From: Macrocystis pyrifera
Taxonomy: Eukaryota; Sar; Phaeophyceae; Laminariales; Laminariaceae
Direction: 5' to 3'
Assembly (NCBI GenBank): GCA_031763025.1
Contig: JASSKH010000022.1
Span: 1,895,232-1,959,231, forward strand
DNA: 64,000 bases
The notes beneath the pieces were generated by a model. That model made no database searches, was not told the DNA's origin, and worked only from the letters and a program-made list of their open reading frames with translations. The translations under genes and the position numbers were made by a program. This document shows, in pieces, positions 45,680-56,088 of this stretch; position 1 is the first letter of the stretch; every line of letters starts with the position of its first letter.

Positions 45680-45990
45680 ACCACTAGTCGTCAATAGATG
45701 AAGACTAAGAACCAATATAGAAAATAACAGGCAAACCAACGCACAAAGCATACTCCAGGTAGCGGCTGCAGTTTATGGTACGAGTAGCATAGCCAGGTTC
45801 TCCCTGCTAGTCCGCCTGGTGCCTTGCTACCCTGTCTGCCGCCTCTCCGTCCAGCGTTTGTCAACTATGCCCGGCCCCTCGGCGTCAGACAATACAAAAC
45901 AAGCAAAGCAGGCTCGTCATCCACCCACGCCACACGACTCCAGGACCTTCAATAAGGCTTATCAATCGGAGAAAGTGAAGAACACACACA

Positions 45991-46577
45991 TTGGGGTAAT
46001 CCATACTACTGCTGTGATGACTTCAGAAATGACCATTCAGACCTGAATACTTTGAAATACAGAATATAATAGACCAAAAAACCAAAAACCCCCTTACAAT
46101 CACTTCTACCCGCCCTTTCTTTATTCCCCTGTAATTTCCGCCGCTCCCTGGAGCACCGGCCACCCTGATACCTGCTGCTGCATGAGCCAAGTTCTCTTCC
46201 CTCCAATTATGTTTGAAAAAACGTCGAATGACAGTTCTGCGTTGTTCTAATGAACGGCCGGGTGTGCAACGCGCAGAAGGTTGTGTGTGCAGCTGCCGAA
46301 CATTTCTTAAGGACGTACCTAGCTAGGGAGGGTCTTCCCACACCGTCCTGCTTCCGCTGTAGCGGTATTCCCCGTCATCCCCACTTCGTTTATCTTGCTA
46401 CACGTACCAACATATATGATGAAACCGCTATCCACGCATCGAATGTCTGGTCCATGCAGGACAATTTGTCCACACAATTTCACCAGCACCAAGGTACAGT
46501 TTTCTCAAGGTGGAGGTAGATTTTCGGAAAATCAAAGACGCCGGCAAACACCCTGTCTCTAGGCGCAGGTCTCCAAG
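45991..46577. other. Stretch without recognisable features
   Basis: An open frame at 46250-46519 has no known motif. Nothing else is identifiable. Confidence 0.35.
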
Positions 46578-46690
46578 GATTTTTTTTTTCTCTTTGATCC
46601 TTTGTATCCTGTTAGGGTCGTAGTCCGTTGGGCTAAAGGTGAAAGGTAAATCAATCGCCTACTCAATCTAAGCCTCATAATACTCTCCCC
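46578..46690 (-). repeat. tRNA-related repeat, partial copy with A-rich tail
   Basis: On the minus strand: GAGGCTTAGATTGAGTAGGC, then CACCTTTAGCCCAACGGACTACGACC (a tRNA D-arm/A-box-like piece), ending in A10 near 46580. The first ~75 bp recur at 46886-46965. Confidence 0.6.
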
Positions 46691-46814
46691 CCCTGGAACG
46701 GACCGGATATATATACGGGTCGACGCGTGACACCAACACGCGGTTCCAATTTCTGGGGATCCACAAGTATTTTTGCAGGTTCTTGACATGAGGAAATTCA
46801 CTTTTCTTTAAAAA

Positions 46815-46965
46815 GCGATTTCATGGTGGACGTGAGATTCGAACTCACGACCAACGACCCATGTCCTGCCGACGACGCCATTTGTTAAGGTCTTAGTCCG
46901 TTGGGCTAAAGGTAAAAGGTTAACCAATTGCCTACCCAATCTAAGCCTCATAACAATCCTATATA
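46815..46965 (-). repeat. tRNA-like sequence with A-box and B-box (pseudo-tRNA or SINE head)
   Basis: On the minus strand: the same ~75-bp leader, CTTTAGCCCAACGGACTAAGACC (a D-arm with TTAG/CTAA pairing), then about 45 bases, then GTGAGTTCGAATCTCAC (a perfect 5-bp T-arm with TTCGAAT loop), GTCCACCA. The acceptor 3' strand GTCCACC has no partner at the expected 5' position, so it is not a functional tRNA. Confidence 0.6.
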
Positions 46966-47640
46966 AACCGAAAACACTTCAATCGTTTCTTGGGACCGGG
47001 GAACTTTCATGATCTTCAATATCTCAACGGATTTGGACAGCTCTCGACATTATCTCGCATGGCGAGTTTTTTTTTTTTCTTGAAGTAAGAAACTGGACCT
47101 AGAAGGTCAACGTCGTTTGTTTTATTCAGAATAACAAGTATTAATAATGAGGCGCGCGAAGCGCGCAGCGCGAACCTTTTTTTTCCTAGATTTTTCCGAA
47201 AAAAAAAGCCTCTTCATAGCGGCTCGGATACGAGGGTAGGGTGCCTTGCTTTGAGTTTCTCTGTATGTGTGTGTGGTTCAACATTTTTTTGGCCCACGTT
47301 TGGCCACCGCGCTCACCCCACACAGCACCAATTCCAGTCCCGGCGGGCTCTGTGCACGCGCGCATACAAACGAAACCTTCTCGTGCTGGTGCGGTGGTAA
47401 GTCGTTCACAGTTGGTCGAGCTAGGTGCGGCAACTTGTGTAGGCACATGTTTGTGCTGGGCCATGTTGAAAAAACACAGAACCAACAACACCAATATTTT
47501 GTTTTTTGAGTTCTACCTAACTAACGAAACCCAGCTCTACGAGTACTCGTAGGCAGACTGTGCCTGTCCAGAGCAACGAGCGTTCGGGCCATGTCCCCGA
47601 GACATGCCGCAGGTGGTATTATCAGGCCCACCCTCCTACT
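46966..47640. other. Stretch with one GC hairpin
   Basis: GCGCGCGAAGCGCGC near 47152-47167 is a tight 6-bp GC stem with a GAA loop. No gene is recognised. Confidence 0.4.
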
Positions 47641-48860
47641 GATGAGGGGACGGAGAAGCAGGAGAAGATCTGCCGTAGTTGTTGTACAGCAGTAATATAG
47701 TGGTGGCACTGCTATTAATAGAAGCTCTGTTGGAAACACATCAGGTTGTAGATTTTTCGTCTTCAAATTATGAGTGGATTCGGAACCAGGGAACACATGT
47801 ACGAGGGGTTCACACACAAGCCGAGCGTACTGCGACGCTGACCCTGGCCTCGTGTGTCCTACTGCTACTGCTGCTGCTGTTTTGCTGCTGGAGAACTCTG
47901 CTGTAGATGTCGTACATCGGTATAGAAGCGGTGGCACCTGCTACCTGCTACGAGAAGTTCTCTCTCTTGCACATAGCATGTCGGGTTTTGGTCTTGAAAT
48001 TATTGTGCCGAATTTCGAGTTCCAAACCAACACAGGACAAAATCGAGTACGTGCACAAAGGGTTCAAGAGTTAGATTGACAAGCCGAGCGTACACCGACG
48101 CTGACCCTGGCCTCGTGTGTCCTACTGCTACTGCTGCTGCTGTTTTGCTGCTGTTGAAACACTGCTGCTGTAGATGTGTTACATCGGTATAGTAGCGGTG
48201 GCACCTGCTACCTGCTACGAGAAGTTCTCTCTGTTGGACAGAGCATGTCGGGTGCAGATTTTTCGTCTTAAAATTATTATGCCGAATTTCGAGTTCCAAA
48301 CCAACACCACCTGACAAAATCGAGCACGTGTACAAAGGGTTCAAGGGTTAGATTGACAAGCCAAGCGTACAGCGACGCTGACCCTGGCCACGTGCGTCCT
48401 CTTGCTACTGCTGCTGCTGTTTTGTTGCTGTTGAAACACTGCTGCTGTAGACGTCGTACATCAGTACACGCAAGTATTATTAGTGGTGGCACCTGCTACG
48501 AGAAAGCTCTTTCTGTTGGACAAAGCATTTCAGATGCAGATTTTTCGTCTTCAAATTATGCCGAATTTCAACCAGAAAACACTGTTCGAAAAAAGAAAAA
48601 AAAACATGTCAGGTGTGTGTGTTTGTGTCTTGTTCTTTCTACCCGTCGACATCCAGCACAACCAGTGTCCCTGGCGATTCTTGAATCCCCGAGAGATAAG
48701 ATACGAATAAAATAAGTTCAGAATCTGTGGTCACAGCAGTGCATATTTTTCGTCTTCAAATTATTATGCCGGATTTCGAGGTGGGAACCAGGGTACACAC
48801 GACAAAATCCAGTATTTGTTAGGGGTGTGTGAGTACTGCTGCAACATGTGTTTCTCATAT
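47640..48860. repeat. ~265-280-bp tandem repeat, about four decaying units
   Basis: GACGCTGACCCTGGCC occurs at about 47836, 48098 and 48379. Each is followed by TACTGCTGCTGCTGTTTTG and a GTGGCACCTGCTACGAGAAG block, then TTTTTCGTCTTNAAATTAT and GCCGAATTTCGAGTTCC. A partial unit runs to about 48800, interrupted by a LINE 3' fragment. The internal (CTG)n tract is the most stable part. Confidence 0.82.
48616..48740 (-). mobile_element. Short LINE 3' fragment inside the tandem array
   Basis: GTGTGTGTTTGTGTC, then TTCTTTCTACCCGTCGACATC, CACAACCAGTGTCC and GATTCTTGAATCC: the terminal module in reverse with an AC-type tail. It interrupts a unit of the 47.6-48.9 kb repeat. Confidence 0.7.
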
Positions 48861-49540
48861 ATCAAGAGCAGGAAAGGCCAAGAACGATTCACCAACGACG
48901 GCGTATCATATATAGGTATTTTAATCATGTAGGTAGTGTGTGTGTGTGTGTGTGTGTGTTCTTCACATTAAATCGTTCTTCTACTCGTCGACATCCAGCA
49001 AGCCCAGTGTCCGTGCTGATTCTTCACCCTAGAAAGATACGAGCTCTGTGGTCACAGACTACGACACAGAGATAACACACCGTAATGCATTAATAGCCTA
49101 CGCAATACCATGCCTTCGCACTAGGTGCGGCCGACACAACATACATACATACGCCACCAACCAAAATACACCATAAAGAAAGAGAAGCAACGAAAAAAAA
49201 AACCAAACCGAAAAAGAACAAGAAAAAGAAAAAGAAAAGGAGAAGAATCCCAAATAAATAAATAAAATGGGAAGCCAAAGCTCAGACACATACATACTTA
49301 CCCCGAGCATGAGCCAAAAGGGACGTGCAAGGGGAAAGATACGAGAAGGAAAAAGGGGACTATGCATCCCGGTGAACACTTAACTAAGTAAAAAGAGCAA
49401 TAGTGAGTGGGCCAAAATACGCTCGTCACCCACCCACTATGTAGTACTTCTTTCATAAGGATAAGAAGGGAAAAAATCAAAATGCATACCGAACGGCCGC
49501 AGCAGTTGGCGGTACGAGTAGCAAAGAAAAGTCCAACCTA

Positions 49541-52500
49541 TTAGTCGGCCTGGTACCTTGCTACCCTATCTGCGGTCTCTCTGCTACTCTCTTCTACCGC
49601 GGTTTCCCTTCTACTCCTCCTGTTCCCCCCCCTGCCCCTATACACTCGTACGGTGTTCCCTCTACCCCTCCTGCTGTTACCCCTCCCCCCATTCCCTCTA
49701 ACACTACCTGCAGCGGATGCACGGCGCTGTCTACTCAGCTTTGCCTCAGCCTCGTGCCACCTGCCCATGAACTGTTCAGCTGCTTCGAGGATTCCCCGGT
49801 ACCACTTTCCCGTCTGTTTTGCTGCAGTGGGCCACAGTGCGGTCCCAACTCCAAAGACTAAGGGGGAGTCTTCCGTTGATCCCTCTGAGGCTTTGAACAC
49901 TCTAAGGTCCTCAGCAATTGCCCTAGGCCAAGTCTTAGGCTGCCCGCCTGGTTTCGGGCTCCCCCCACCAGCGATCGTCCCGAACATCAACCGACTGGGC
50001 AATCGCCCCTCGTGCTGCCGCACCACAGCCCCCGCAAAGAAGAGTCGCCGTTTACGGATGGTCGTTTCGATACTTTCGCATCGTGTTATCCTGAGCGCCT
50101 TCGCATACGAGAGGGTGGTGTGGTCGGTGCGTAGTCGGCGCTGGAAACCAATGACTCGCAGAAGGACTTCGTGGTGGGCTGATCGAAGCTTGGCGAAGTG
50201 GTCCGCATTGAGGGTCCACGTCACGCAACCGTACAGCAAGGTCTCAATCACCTCGGCCTTCAGCATCCGGACTTTCAGACTAAGCGGTGCGTTCGTCCTA
50301 TCGTACAGTTCCGGACCATACCGTTTGAGGCATGCCCGCATCAGACGGATTCGTCGCTCGATTTCGAAGGAGAGGTCAGCGTTCTCGTGGATAATGCCTC
50401 CTAGGTACAAAAACTGGGTCGTCTGTTTATACTTTTGGCCTGCAGCTTCGATCGCGAGCGGTGAGGTGGTAAACGTCTGATCCGGTGTTCGTAGGAGCAT
50501 CGTCTCTGTCTTCTTCTCGGATACCGTGAGACCTACTGCTTCGAAGACAGTCACGATGACTGTCATCATTCTCGCAAGGCCTTCCGCCGACTTCGAGACT
50601 ATTCCTGCATCGTCTGCATACAACATGCCCCACACAGCCCTTTGCACGCATGCCAACGGTTCCTCTTTTCCGACAACCCTGTCCTCTTCGAGATGAACCA
50701 AATCCCTTACGATGCATTCGTCTTTGCTGAAGCGTACCAGCACGATGTGTATCGCAGCGGCGAAGAACACGTTGAACAGTAACGGCGATAGTACGCAGCC
50801 TTGCCGCAGTCCCTGGGTTACATTGAACCAGTCCGAGTGTTCACCGTCATCCGCACGCACGCGAGCCCGCATGCCTTCGTGAAAATTGCGAATGATTGTG
50901 CGCATCTTGGTTGGTACACCAAGGCGTGTGAGTACCTCCCACAACAGTTCTCGGTCGACAGAGTCGTACGCTTTCTGCAAGTCGATAAAGCACATGTACA
51001 GGGGGATTTTCTTCTGCCGCCCGAGCTGCTGCAACCGGCGCACGACAAACAGCATATCGACTGTTGACCGTGCGGGGCGGAAGCCACACTGTTCTTCAGG
51101 GAGTATATGCTCGGTCTCGCAGTAGCTGCTTAGACGGGACGCAACGATTTTCAGCAACACCTTGCCTGCGTGAGCAACAAGCGAAATACCTCTGTAGTTG
51201 TTGCAATCAGTTCTATCCTTCTTTTTATGAAGGGTTTTTATGATCGCATCTTTCCATTGCTGGGGGACTTCTCCCGTTACCCAAACGTTAACAAGGATAC
51301 TGTGAAAATACTGCACGAAAGCGGGGTGGTCAAGTTTCAGTACTTCGACCGGGAGACCATCTGGTCCAACGGCTTTCCAGTTTGACATACCCTTCACTGC
51401 TTCCATCATCTCGTCAATGGATGGTTCATTTCCAAGGGATAGTTTCAGCGGTCGTGGTGGCACTAGGTCGATGATCGTGGGGTCAAGTTTCAGCGATTTC
51501 GTGTTCAATAGTTTGTGGTAGTGCCCCGCCCATCTTTCACGAATTCGCGCTTGATCTCGCAACAGCGTGCCATCCTCGTCCATGATAAACTGTTCACTCC
51601 TCGCTTTCGTACCTTGCAACCCTACCGTACTCTTCAGGTGCTTGTAGAACCCTCGTTGATCGGAACTCGTGAGGAATTTCTCGGTTTCAGCGAGGTACTC
51701 TTCAAAATACGCATTGACTCCTGCGGCGACCACTTCCTGCAGATTCGCACAGGCGGATCTCAACTTCTTCCACGCTGTACTATCTCGGGGGTAGACACGC
51801 AGGAGCTGTCTCGCATCCTCCCTCGCTGTCCATGCTACTTTGAAAGCGGCCGCCGTTTCGGGGGTCTCACACCAACCGTTTCGGTGGTGGCGACGTGGTG
51901 GAGGTGGCACCTCTTTCTCAACAGCATTCATGACAGTTGTGGTGAAAAACTCAACCATGCCAGACGTGTTACGAGGCTGGGTAGGTTGGTTAAGAGTGGA
52001 AACGACCCTCTCGACTATTCGGTGTCGACGCTCTCCATCGGATAGGAAAAGCTGCCTGTCGAATTCTCGGCGTTTTGGGGGTTTCAGCAATCTTCGGTTA
52101 GACGAAAAGTGACCACTAAGTCGGGCCTTGATGTACACGATGTTATGGTCTGAATCAGCCTTAGCAGGTGGTGGGGGCTGTGGGACGACTGTAACATTAT
52201 GTACTCTAGGTCGGTGGACTTGACGAGTTAGGATGTAGTCGATTCGCTTACGATCATTCAGGCTGGTGCCGTTGTATGTATGCGATATTCCGCCCTTGCG
52301 CGTGCTGAAAAATGTGTTGGTGAGCGCTAGCTTGCAACTGGTAGCGAACGACAAAAGCCGTTTGCCGTTATCACTACGAACATCTCGTCCGTATGCTCCG
52401 AGCACCCTACATTCATCATCACCGCACCCTTCTATCCTCCCCCCAGTTCGCCCATTGGCATCTATAAGCACAAACAAACACTCTTTAGCAGGAATCTGCT

Positions 52501-52861
52501 CAACCAGGTCCTCCAACTTTCGCCAGAACATGCCTTTCTGCTTGGAGTCTTTGGTACAATCAGTTGGGGCGTACGCAACGACGAAATTAACCGCATCGCA
52601 CCGACCGTCCAACTCAAAGCGCATAGACATAAGTCGTTCGTCAATAAACTGCTGAGTGAACTTAGACGTACGGCATATTGAGTCTTTTACTGCTAGACCT
52701 ACCCCATACAACCCTTGTCTCGCTGCTGTTTTTTTCCTGACCTGAACAAAAAACTTGGTATCCAGCTGCACGAAATCTCGTGTTGCCGGACCGTCGGGTT
52801 TCCTGCAGACCAATGAAGTCACAACCGAGTTGCCGTCCTTTCGCAAGTACGCACTCGTCAT
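49541..52861 (-). CDS. LINE-B endonuclease/reverse transcriptase, main frame
   Basis: The open frame is 1106 codons. Residues from about 49 on continue the apurinic-type endonuclease: QGLYGVGLAVKDS, VVAYAPTDC (97), LFVLIDANGRTGG (131), HTYNGTSLNDRKRIDYIL and DSDHNIVYIKA (the SDH catalytic end). The reverse transcriptase follows: [83 protein letters not shown] and catalytic YADD at 748-751. The C-terminal part is LINE-specific, ends in an RG-rich basic tail and the final RVARYQAD, and shows no RNase H. Residues 1-48 are out of frame with the endonuclease start, which lies in the overlapping frame 53276-52662, so one frameshift near 52,720-52,730 separates the two. Confidence 0.9.
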   Translation of the reverse strand: MTSAYLRKDGNSVVTSLVCRKPDGPATRDFVQLDTKFFVQVRKKTAARQGLYGVGLAVKDSICRTSKFTQQFIDERLMSMRFELDGRCDAVNFVVAYAPTDCTKDSKQKGMFWRKLEDLVEQIPAKECLFVLIDANGRTGGRIEGCGDDECRVLGAYGRDVRSDNGKRLLSFATSCKLALTNTFFSTRKGGISHTYNGTSLNDRKRIDYILTRQVHRPRVHNVTVVPQPPPPAKADSDHNIVYIKARLSGHFSSNRRLLKPPKRREFDRQLFLSDGERRHRIVERVVSTLNQPTQPRNTSGMVEFFTTTVMNAVEKEVPPPPRRHHRNGWCETPETAAAFKVAWTAREDARQLLRVYPRDSTAWKKLRSACANLQEVVAAGVNAYFEEYLAETEKFLTSSDQRGFYKHLKSTVGLQGTKARSEQFIMDEDGTLLRDQARIRERWAGHYHKLLNTKSLKLDPTIIDLVPPRPLKLSLGNEPSIDEMMEAVKGMSNWKAVGPDGLPVEVLKLDHPAFVQYFHSILVNVWVTGEVPQQWKDAIIKTLHKKKDRTDCNNYRGISLVAHAGKVLLKIVASRLSSYCETEHILPEEQCGFRPARSTVDMLFVVRRLQQLGRQKKIPLYMCFIDLQKAYDSVDRELLWEVLTRLGVPTKMRTIIRNFHEGMRARVRADDGEHSDWFNVTQGLRQGCVLSPLLFNVFFAAAIHIVLVRFSKDECIVRDLVHLEEDRVVGKEEPLACVQRAVWGMLYADDAGIVSKSAEGLARMMTVIVTVFEAVGLTVSEKKTETMLLRTPDQTFTTSPLAIEAAGQKYKQTTQFLYLGGIIHENADLSFEIERRIRLMRACLKRYGPELYDRTNAPLSLKVRMLKAEVIETLLYGCVTWTLNADHFAKLRSAHHEVLLRVIGFQRRLRTDHTTLSYAKALRITRCESIETTIRKRRLFFAGAVVRQHEGRLPSRLMFGTIAGGGSPKPGGQPKTWPRAIAEDLRVFKASEGSTEDSPLVFGVGTALWPTAAKQTGKWYRGILEAAEQFMGRWHEAEAKLSRQRRASAAGSVRGNGGRGNSRRGRGNTVRVYRGRGGNRRSRRETAVEESSRETADRVARYQAD

Positions 52862-53276
52862 GCCCGTACCCGTTCTTCCCCTTTACGGCCAGGGTACGCA
52901 CATTGTAGGTCGCTACCACCACAAGTGCCGCCTTCCGCCTCTTACGAGCCTCGCGTGCTGCTTTTTTTGCCAGCCGACGAGAGGCTCGTCCCCTCCTCCT
53001 TTTTTGCTTTTTTTGTCTCTTCTTTTTCTCTATGATAATATTGGCTCTCCGCTTTGTAGCCCGGTTCGCGCCTTGGTTTCCGTTGGTTGGGTGCAGCCGT
53101 CCCAGCCAACTCCGACACCCCCATCCTTCCTGTCGCGCTTGCGTACCCACGCGGTGGCCAGCCTCTCCTCTCCCCAGGTTACCCACGCAGCGCTCTCTGC
53201 TGTGGTGATGTACCCGTCCTGCCTCGGGGATGAACTCCTCGGCATCCGGGTTAAAAATAAAACTCATCACCACCAC
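52662..53276 (-). CDS. LINE-B N-terminal frame: basic leader and endonuclease start
   Basis: The frame holds 204 codons. The first ~110 residues end in a very basic stretch (KKKRQKKQKRRRGRASRRLAKK) that could bind nucleic acid or act as a nuclear signal. The apurinic-type endonuclease then begins with VVVATYNVRTLAV, followed by FIGLQETRRSG with the catalytic Glu, and GYQVFCSGQEKNSSETR. After this residue the match moves to the frame of 52861-49541. The true start codon is uncertain. The methionine at 53276 is the first in frame after the GC-rich leader. Confidence 0.75.
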   Translation of the reverse strand: MVVMSFIFNPDAEEFIPEAGRVHHHSRERCVGNLGRGEAGHRVGTQARQEGWGCRSWLGRLHPTNGNQGANRATKRRANIIIEKKKRQKKQKRRRGRASRRLAKKAAREARKRRKAALVVVATYNVRTLAVKGKNGYGHDECVLAKGRQLGCDFIGLQETRRSGNTRFRAAGYQVFCSGQEKNSSETRVVWGRSSSKRLNMPYV

Positions 53277-53500
53277 CCCGCGCGGTCCTTAGAGTGAACA
53301 GCTCACTCGCCAGACCGCGCGAGGTTCCCTCTCTACCCAGCCCGAGGCTCGATGCCCGTGTGGCTGCTGCTAGACCGCTGTAAGTCCCTGCGGGCTTCCT
53401 CGGCCCACCCCAAGGACGGGGCAGGCCGTGGGTGGAAACGTTAGTAGATGTTCGTTCGTGTGTTGGTTCAGCACAAAACAGAATACTCCCTATTCCCAGC

Positions 53501-54850
53501 ATGATGCACCGCAGATAGATTCGTATGACTACTTACTGCAGGTATTACTGAGGTCGCGCCTCATTACCACCAATTATTTGTACTAGTAATAATATGTATA
53601 CGTATATCTGTCAATTTTTCGTACTTTTGCCAACTTTTCTCTTCGTACAAAGCACGTTTCGACATAACACCAAATGCTCAGACACAGGAAAGCCCGGCCG
53701 GACACATTGGTCGAGGTCTCGGCGCGATCCGTGCACTCTGGAGCGCGTGGCGGGCGCTCAAAGTTTTTTTTTTCCGGCGGGAGTGGATAAGACGATTTCC
53801 CTGGTTTCAGTACGACAGGCCTTTCTTTGTACGTACGTATCGGTACATACATGCTGTCTGTTTTCTCCCATAGCATTCATGAGCGGTGACGAGCACACAG
53901 CTCAGACAAGTACCAGGTACACAACAGACAACATGCACAGATCCCATCGTTCCAACGCTGCCGCCCACACGCCGTGCGTGTTCGACACACATTCGCCCAG
54001 TGTCGCTGTGGTTGGTTTTGTTTGTCGGAGCCCGCCGTCCGCATTCCACCGTCTGTGATATATGTTTTGACCCTTTATGTACCCAGGCACAGGATGACGT
54101 ATATCCCTGTACATTTTTCTTGTGTGTTGTTGCACGGAGCACGGACGCCTAGAGAACAATAGCCACAGCAGTGCACAGAGCGTGCTTACCTCCAGCTTCC
54201 TACAGCAGCACAACCCTGCTGCCCAGCAGCAGCAGCAGTGGGCACACCTTACCATGGTTATCAAAATTAGTATATCGGAGATTTCGATCAATCACTTGAC
54301 CAAGCCACGACCACACCAGCATCACCTCTCTCCCTGCTTCTTCTTCTGCTTTTTGCTGGGTGTGATCCAACATTGCCAGTGCGCCAACAGCAGCAGCAGG
54401 CAGAGGGTACTATGCATGTGGAAGATCCGCGCTGTACGCTCAGTACTATTAATAGTGTTCGTTGTTGTCATCGGCATTGGCCTATGCACGTACCTTCCGC
54501 AATGTGTGACCAGCATTTTTTGCTGGGTACCGATTATCCCCGGACCGATATGTTTGGCGACTCGAGTACAACAAAAACAAATCGTTCGTGGCAGTAAGGC
54601 TTGATGTGTGAGCATGTGTGCTGGCGGGTGCCATTAGTGCCCACTACCGGATATGTCAGGGTAAATTCGGGTGGATTTCGGGGTGATTTCGGTCGAAAAT
54701 GTTGCAATTTGCCCAAAAAAAAAAAAAAAAACTCAGCGACTATAGACAGACGTAGCTCGCGACAGCAGTCATGGCCATTGGTTGTTTCACGCTATTACTA
54801 TTATATTTTTTCAACAGATAGATGTGCACTGAAAAGTGAATGGACAAATT
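53501..54850. other. Stretch without recognisable genes
   Basis: An open frame at 54122-54604 has a Gln-rich and a hydrophobic segment (LLIVFVVVIGIGLCTYL) but no known domain. Its coding status is doubtful. One TACCAGGTA word occurs at 53911. Confidence 0.35.
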
Positions 54851-54857
54851 GTCCTGC

Positions 54858-55185
54858 ATTTTTTTATGTTTTTTTGTCACTTTTACTTCCCAGCCCACTC
54901 GTAGGAGGTTTTACCCTCGACGATCTTCTGGACAAGCCGTGGTCACAAGTGTCGTCCTTCTCCCCCCCGGTACGTGCCTTTATTTTTTGTCGCGCATAGG
55001 GTTCAGCATTCCCACTGCTCGTCGATTTTCATCGAATGTAGCTAACTCACGCTCTCGCGATTTCCGCTTATTATCAATTTATTATGCAAGAAAAAGTCCC
55101 TACGAGCATGCACTCGGTGAGACTTGAACCCACGAAATTGATGTTGATAGGCACGCGGACCACCTACCAAGCCACCGGGGACGCC
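54858..55185 (-). mobile_element. tRNA-derived SINE, copy 2
   Basis: It matches copy 1 along its length (about nine bases in ten by eye), including TGGCTTGGTAGG and a better B-box, GGGTTCAAGTCTC. The tail on the minus strand is AAAAGTGACAAAAAAACATAAAAAAA. The head starts at 55185. No clear target duplication was found. Confidence 0.8.
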
Positions 55186-55199
55186 GGCGTGGGCCCGTA

Positions 55200-56085
55200 G
55201 CACATTGTTAAACTCCATTGCTTATACAAACGTTGTTGTTCTCACAACAACTCATCGTCACAATACAAAAATAATGCATTTTATTATTATGTCGTCGCAG
55301 GACAGGCTCCAATAACTCTGTTGGATTCCAGGAGTGGAAGAATACCTCGCGAGTCGGTTCGTAGAAACATGACACTGGACAAAGAAGCAAAGAATAATAC
55401 ACATGATACTGAAGTACATCTACGACACCTCAGATAAAAATAAAAAGTGAGGTCCGCGCACGTACGTATCAGGTATATGCGGTACGCTGTACAAGTCGCC
55501 ATAGAAACCGAGGAGACCGCATACTACCCAGCCAGGAAGAAATAGAAAGGATGAAAAAAAACAACTCGACGTCGAAAAATCGAAAGCAAATTCGACAAAA
55601 AAAAAAAAAAAAAAATGGAAGGATAATCAATTCAAGCAAGAAAACAAGAAAAAAGGAGGAAAGGAAACACGCAAGAGAGTTCGCAGATTGTGGGCTCGCA
55701 AGCTACGCGAGGGAACAGAGATACGAACAAAGAACGCAAAAATACTTACTCCGCTATTAAGAACACCAGAGAAACTAAAAGGAAACTAATACTCGTAGAC
55801 CAAGAAAGAAAAGCAAGACGTCGACGAAGCAGACCAACCAATAAAAGGAAAGGCAGATACCTGTACCAAAAAGCAAAAGGGAGATACAGACAGACACAGA
55901 TATAGACGGAGACACGTACAAACACTCGATAAGAAACACAGGAAAGCTGGCCGAGGATGGATTTTTCAAGATGGGGTGCGTTATCCACTGAGTATGCCAA
56001 AATTCAATTTGTCTGGTGAATCTCAGCCTGCCGTTCTTATTGCTCGTTTTCTTGATAGGCATCCTGTTCTGCAGTATGTACTCCT
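55200..56085. other. AT-rich stretch without recognisable genes
   Basis: A-rich tracts (55590-55615) and short frames are present. No element is identified before the LINE-B homology begins near 56089. Confidence 0.35.
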
Positions 56086-56088
56086 AGT

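Larger units (their letters stand above)
41521..45990 (-). mobile_element. Old minus-strand LINE-A copy, split by three later insertions
   Basis: Its pieces read on in order: 41521-41540 (ending TACCCGTCGA), 42153-42237 (starting CATCCAGCAC, ending GCTACGCCACA), about 45051-45337 (starting ACAGAGATAC, ending ACCACT) and 45686-45990 (starting AGTCGTCAAT). Joined by position, these are the same 3' untranslated region as in the copies at 38.4 kb and 44.2-45.0 kb. The gaps are exactly the three younger elements listed separately. Only non-coding 3' sequence survives. Confidence 0.75.
48934..53500 (-). mobile_element. LINE-B, nearly full length
   Basis: The order on the minus strand is: a GC-rich 5' leader (about 53500-53280), a single long coding region with endonuclease and reverse transcriptase (53276-49541), a ~580-bp 3' untranslated region, the conserved 3' module, and an (AC)n tail at 48934-48958. 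One ORF, an apurinic-type endonuclease, no RNase H and a short-repeat tail together suggest an RTE-like LINE. The clade is inferred. The copy at 56.1 kb is very similar, so the subfamily moved recently. Confidence 0.88.

Noticed and set aside
49653-50480. Plus-strand open frames opposite the LINE-B coding region
   Set aside because: They are antisense shadows of a well-supported minus-strand reverse transcriptase.
54122-54604. Possible small membrane protein of 160 codons
   Set aside because: It has one hydrophobic stretch and Gln/Ser-rich low complexity, with no domain, no homologue recognised and no promoter evidence. Listed only as part of an unassigned stretch.
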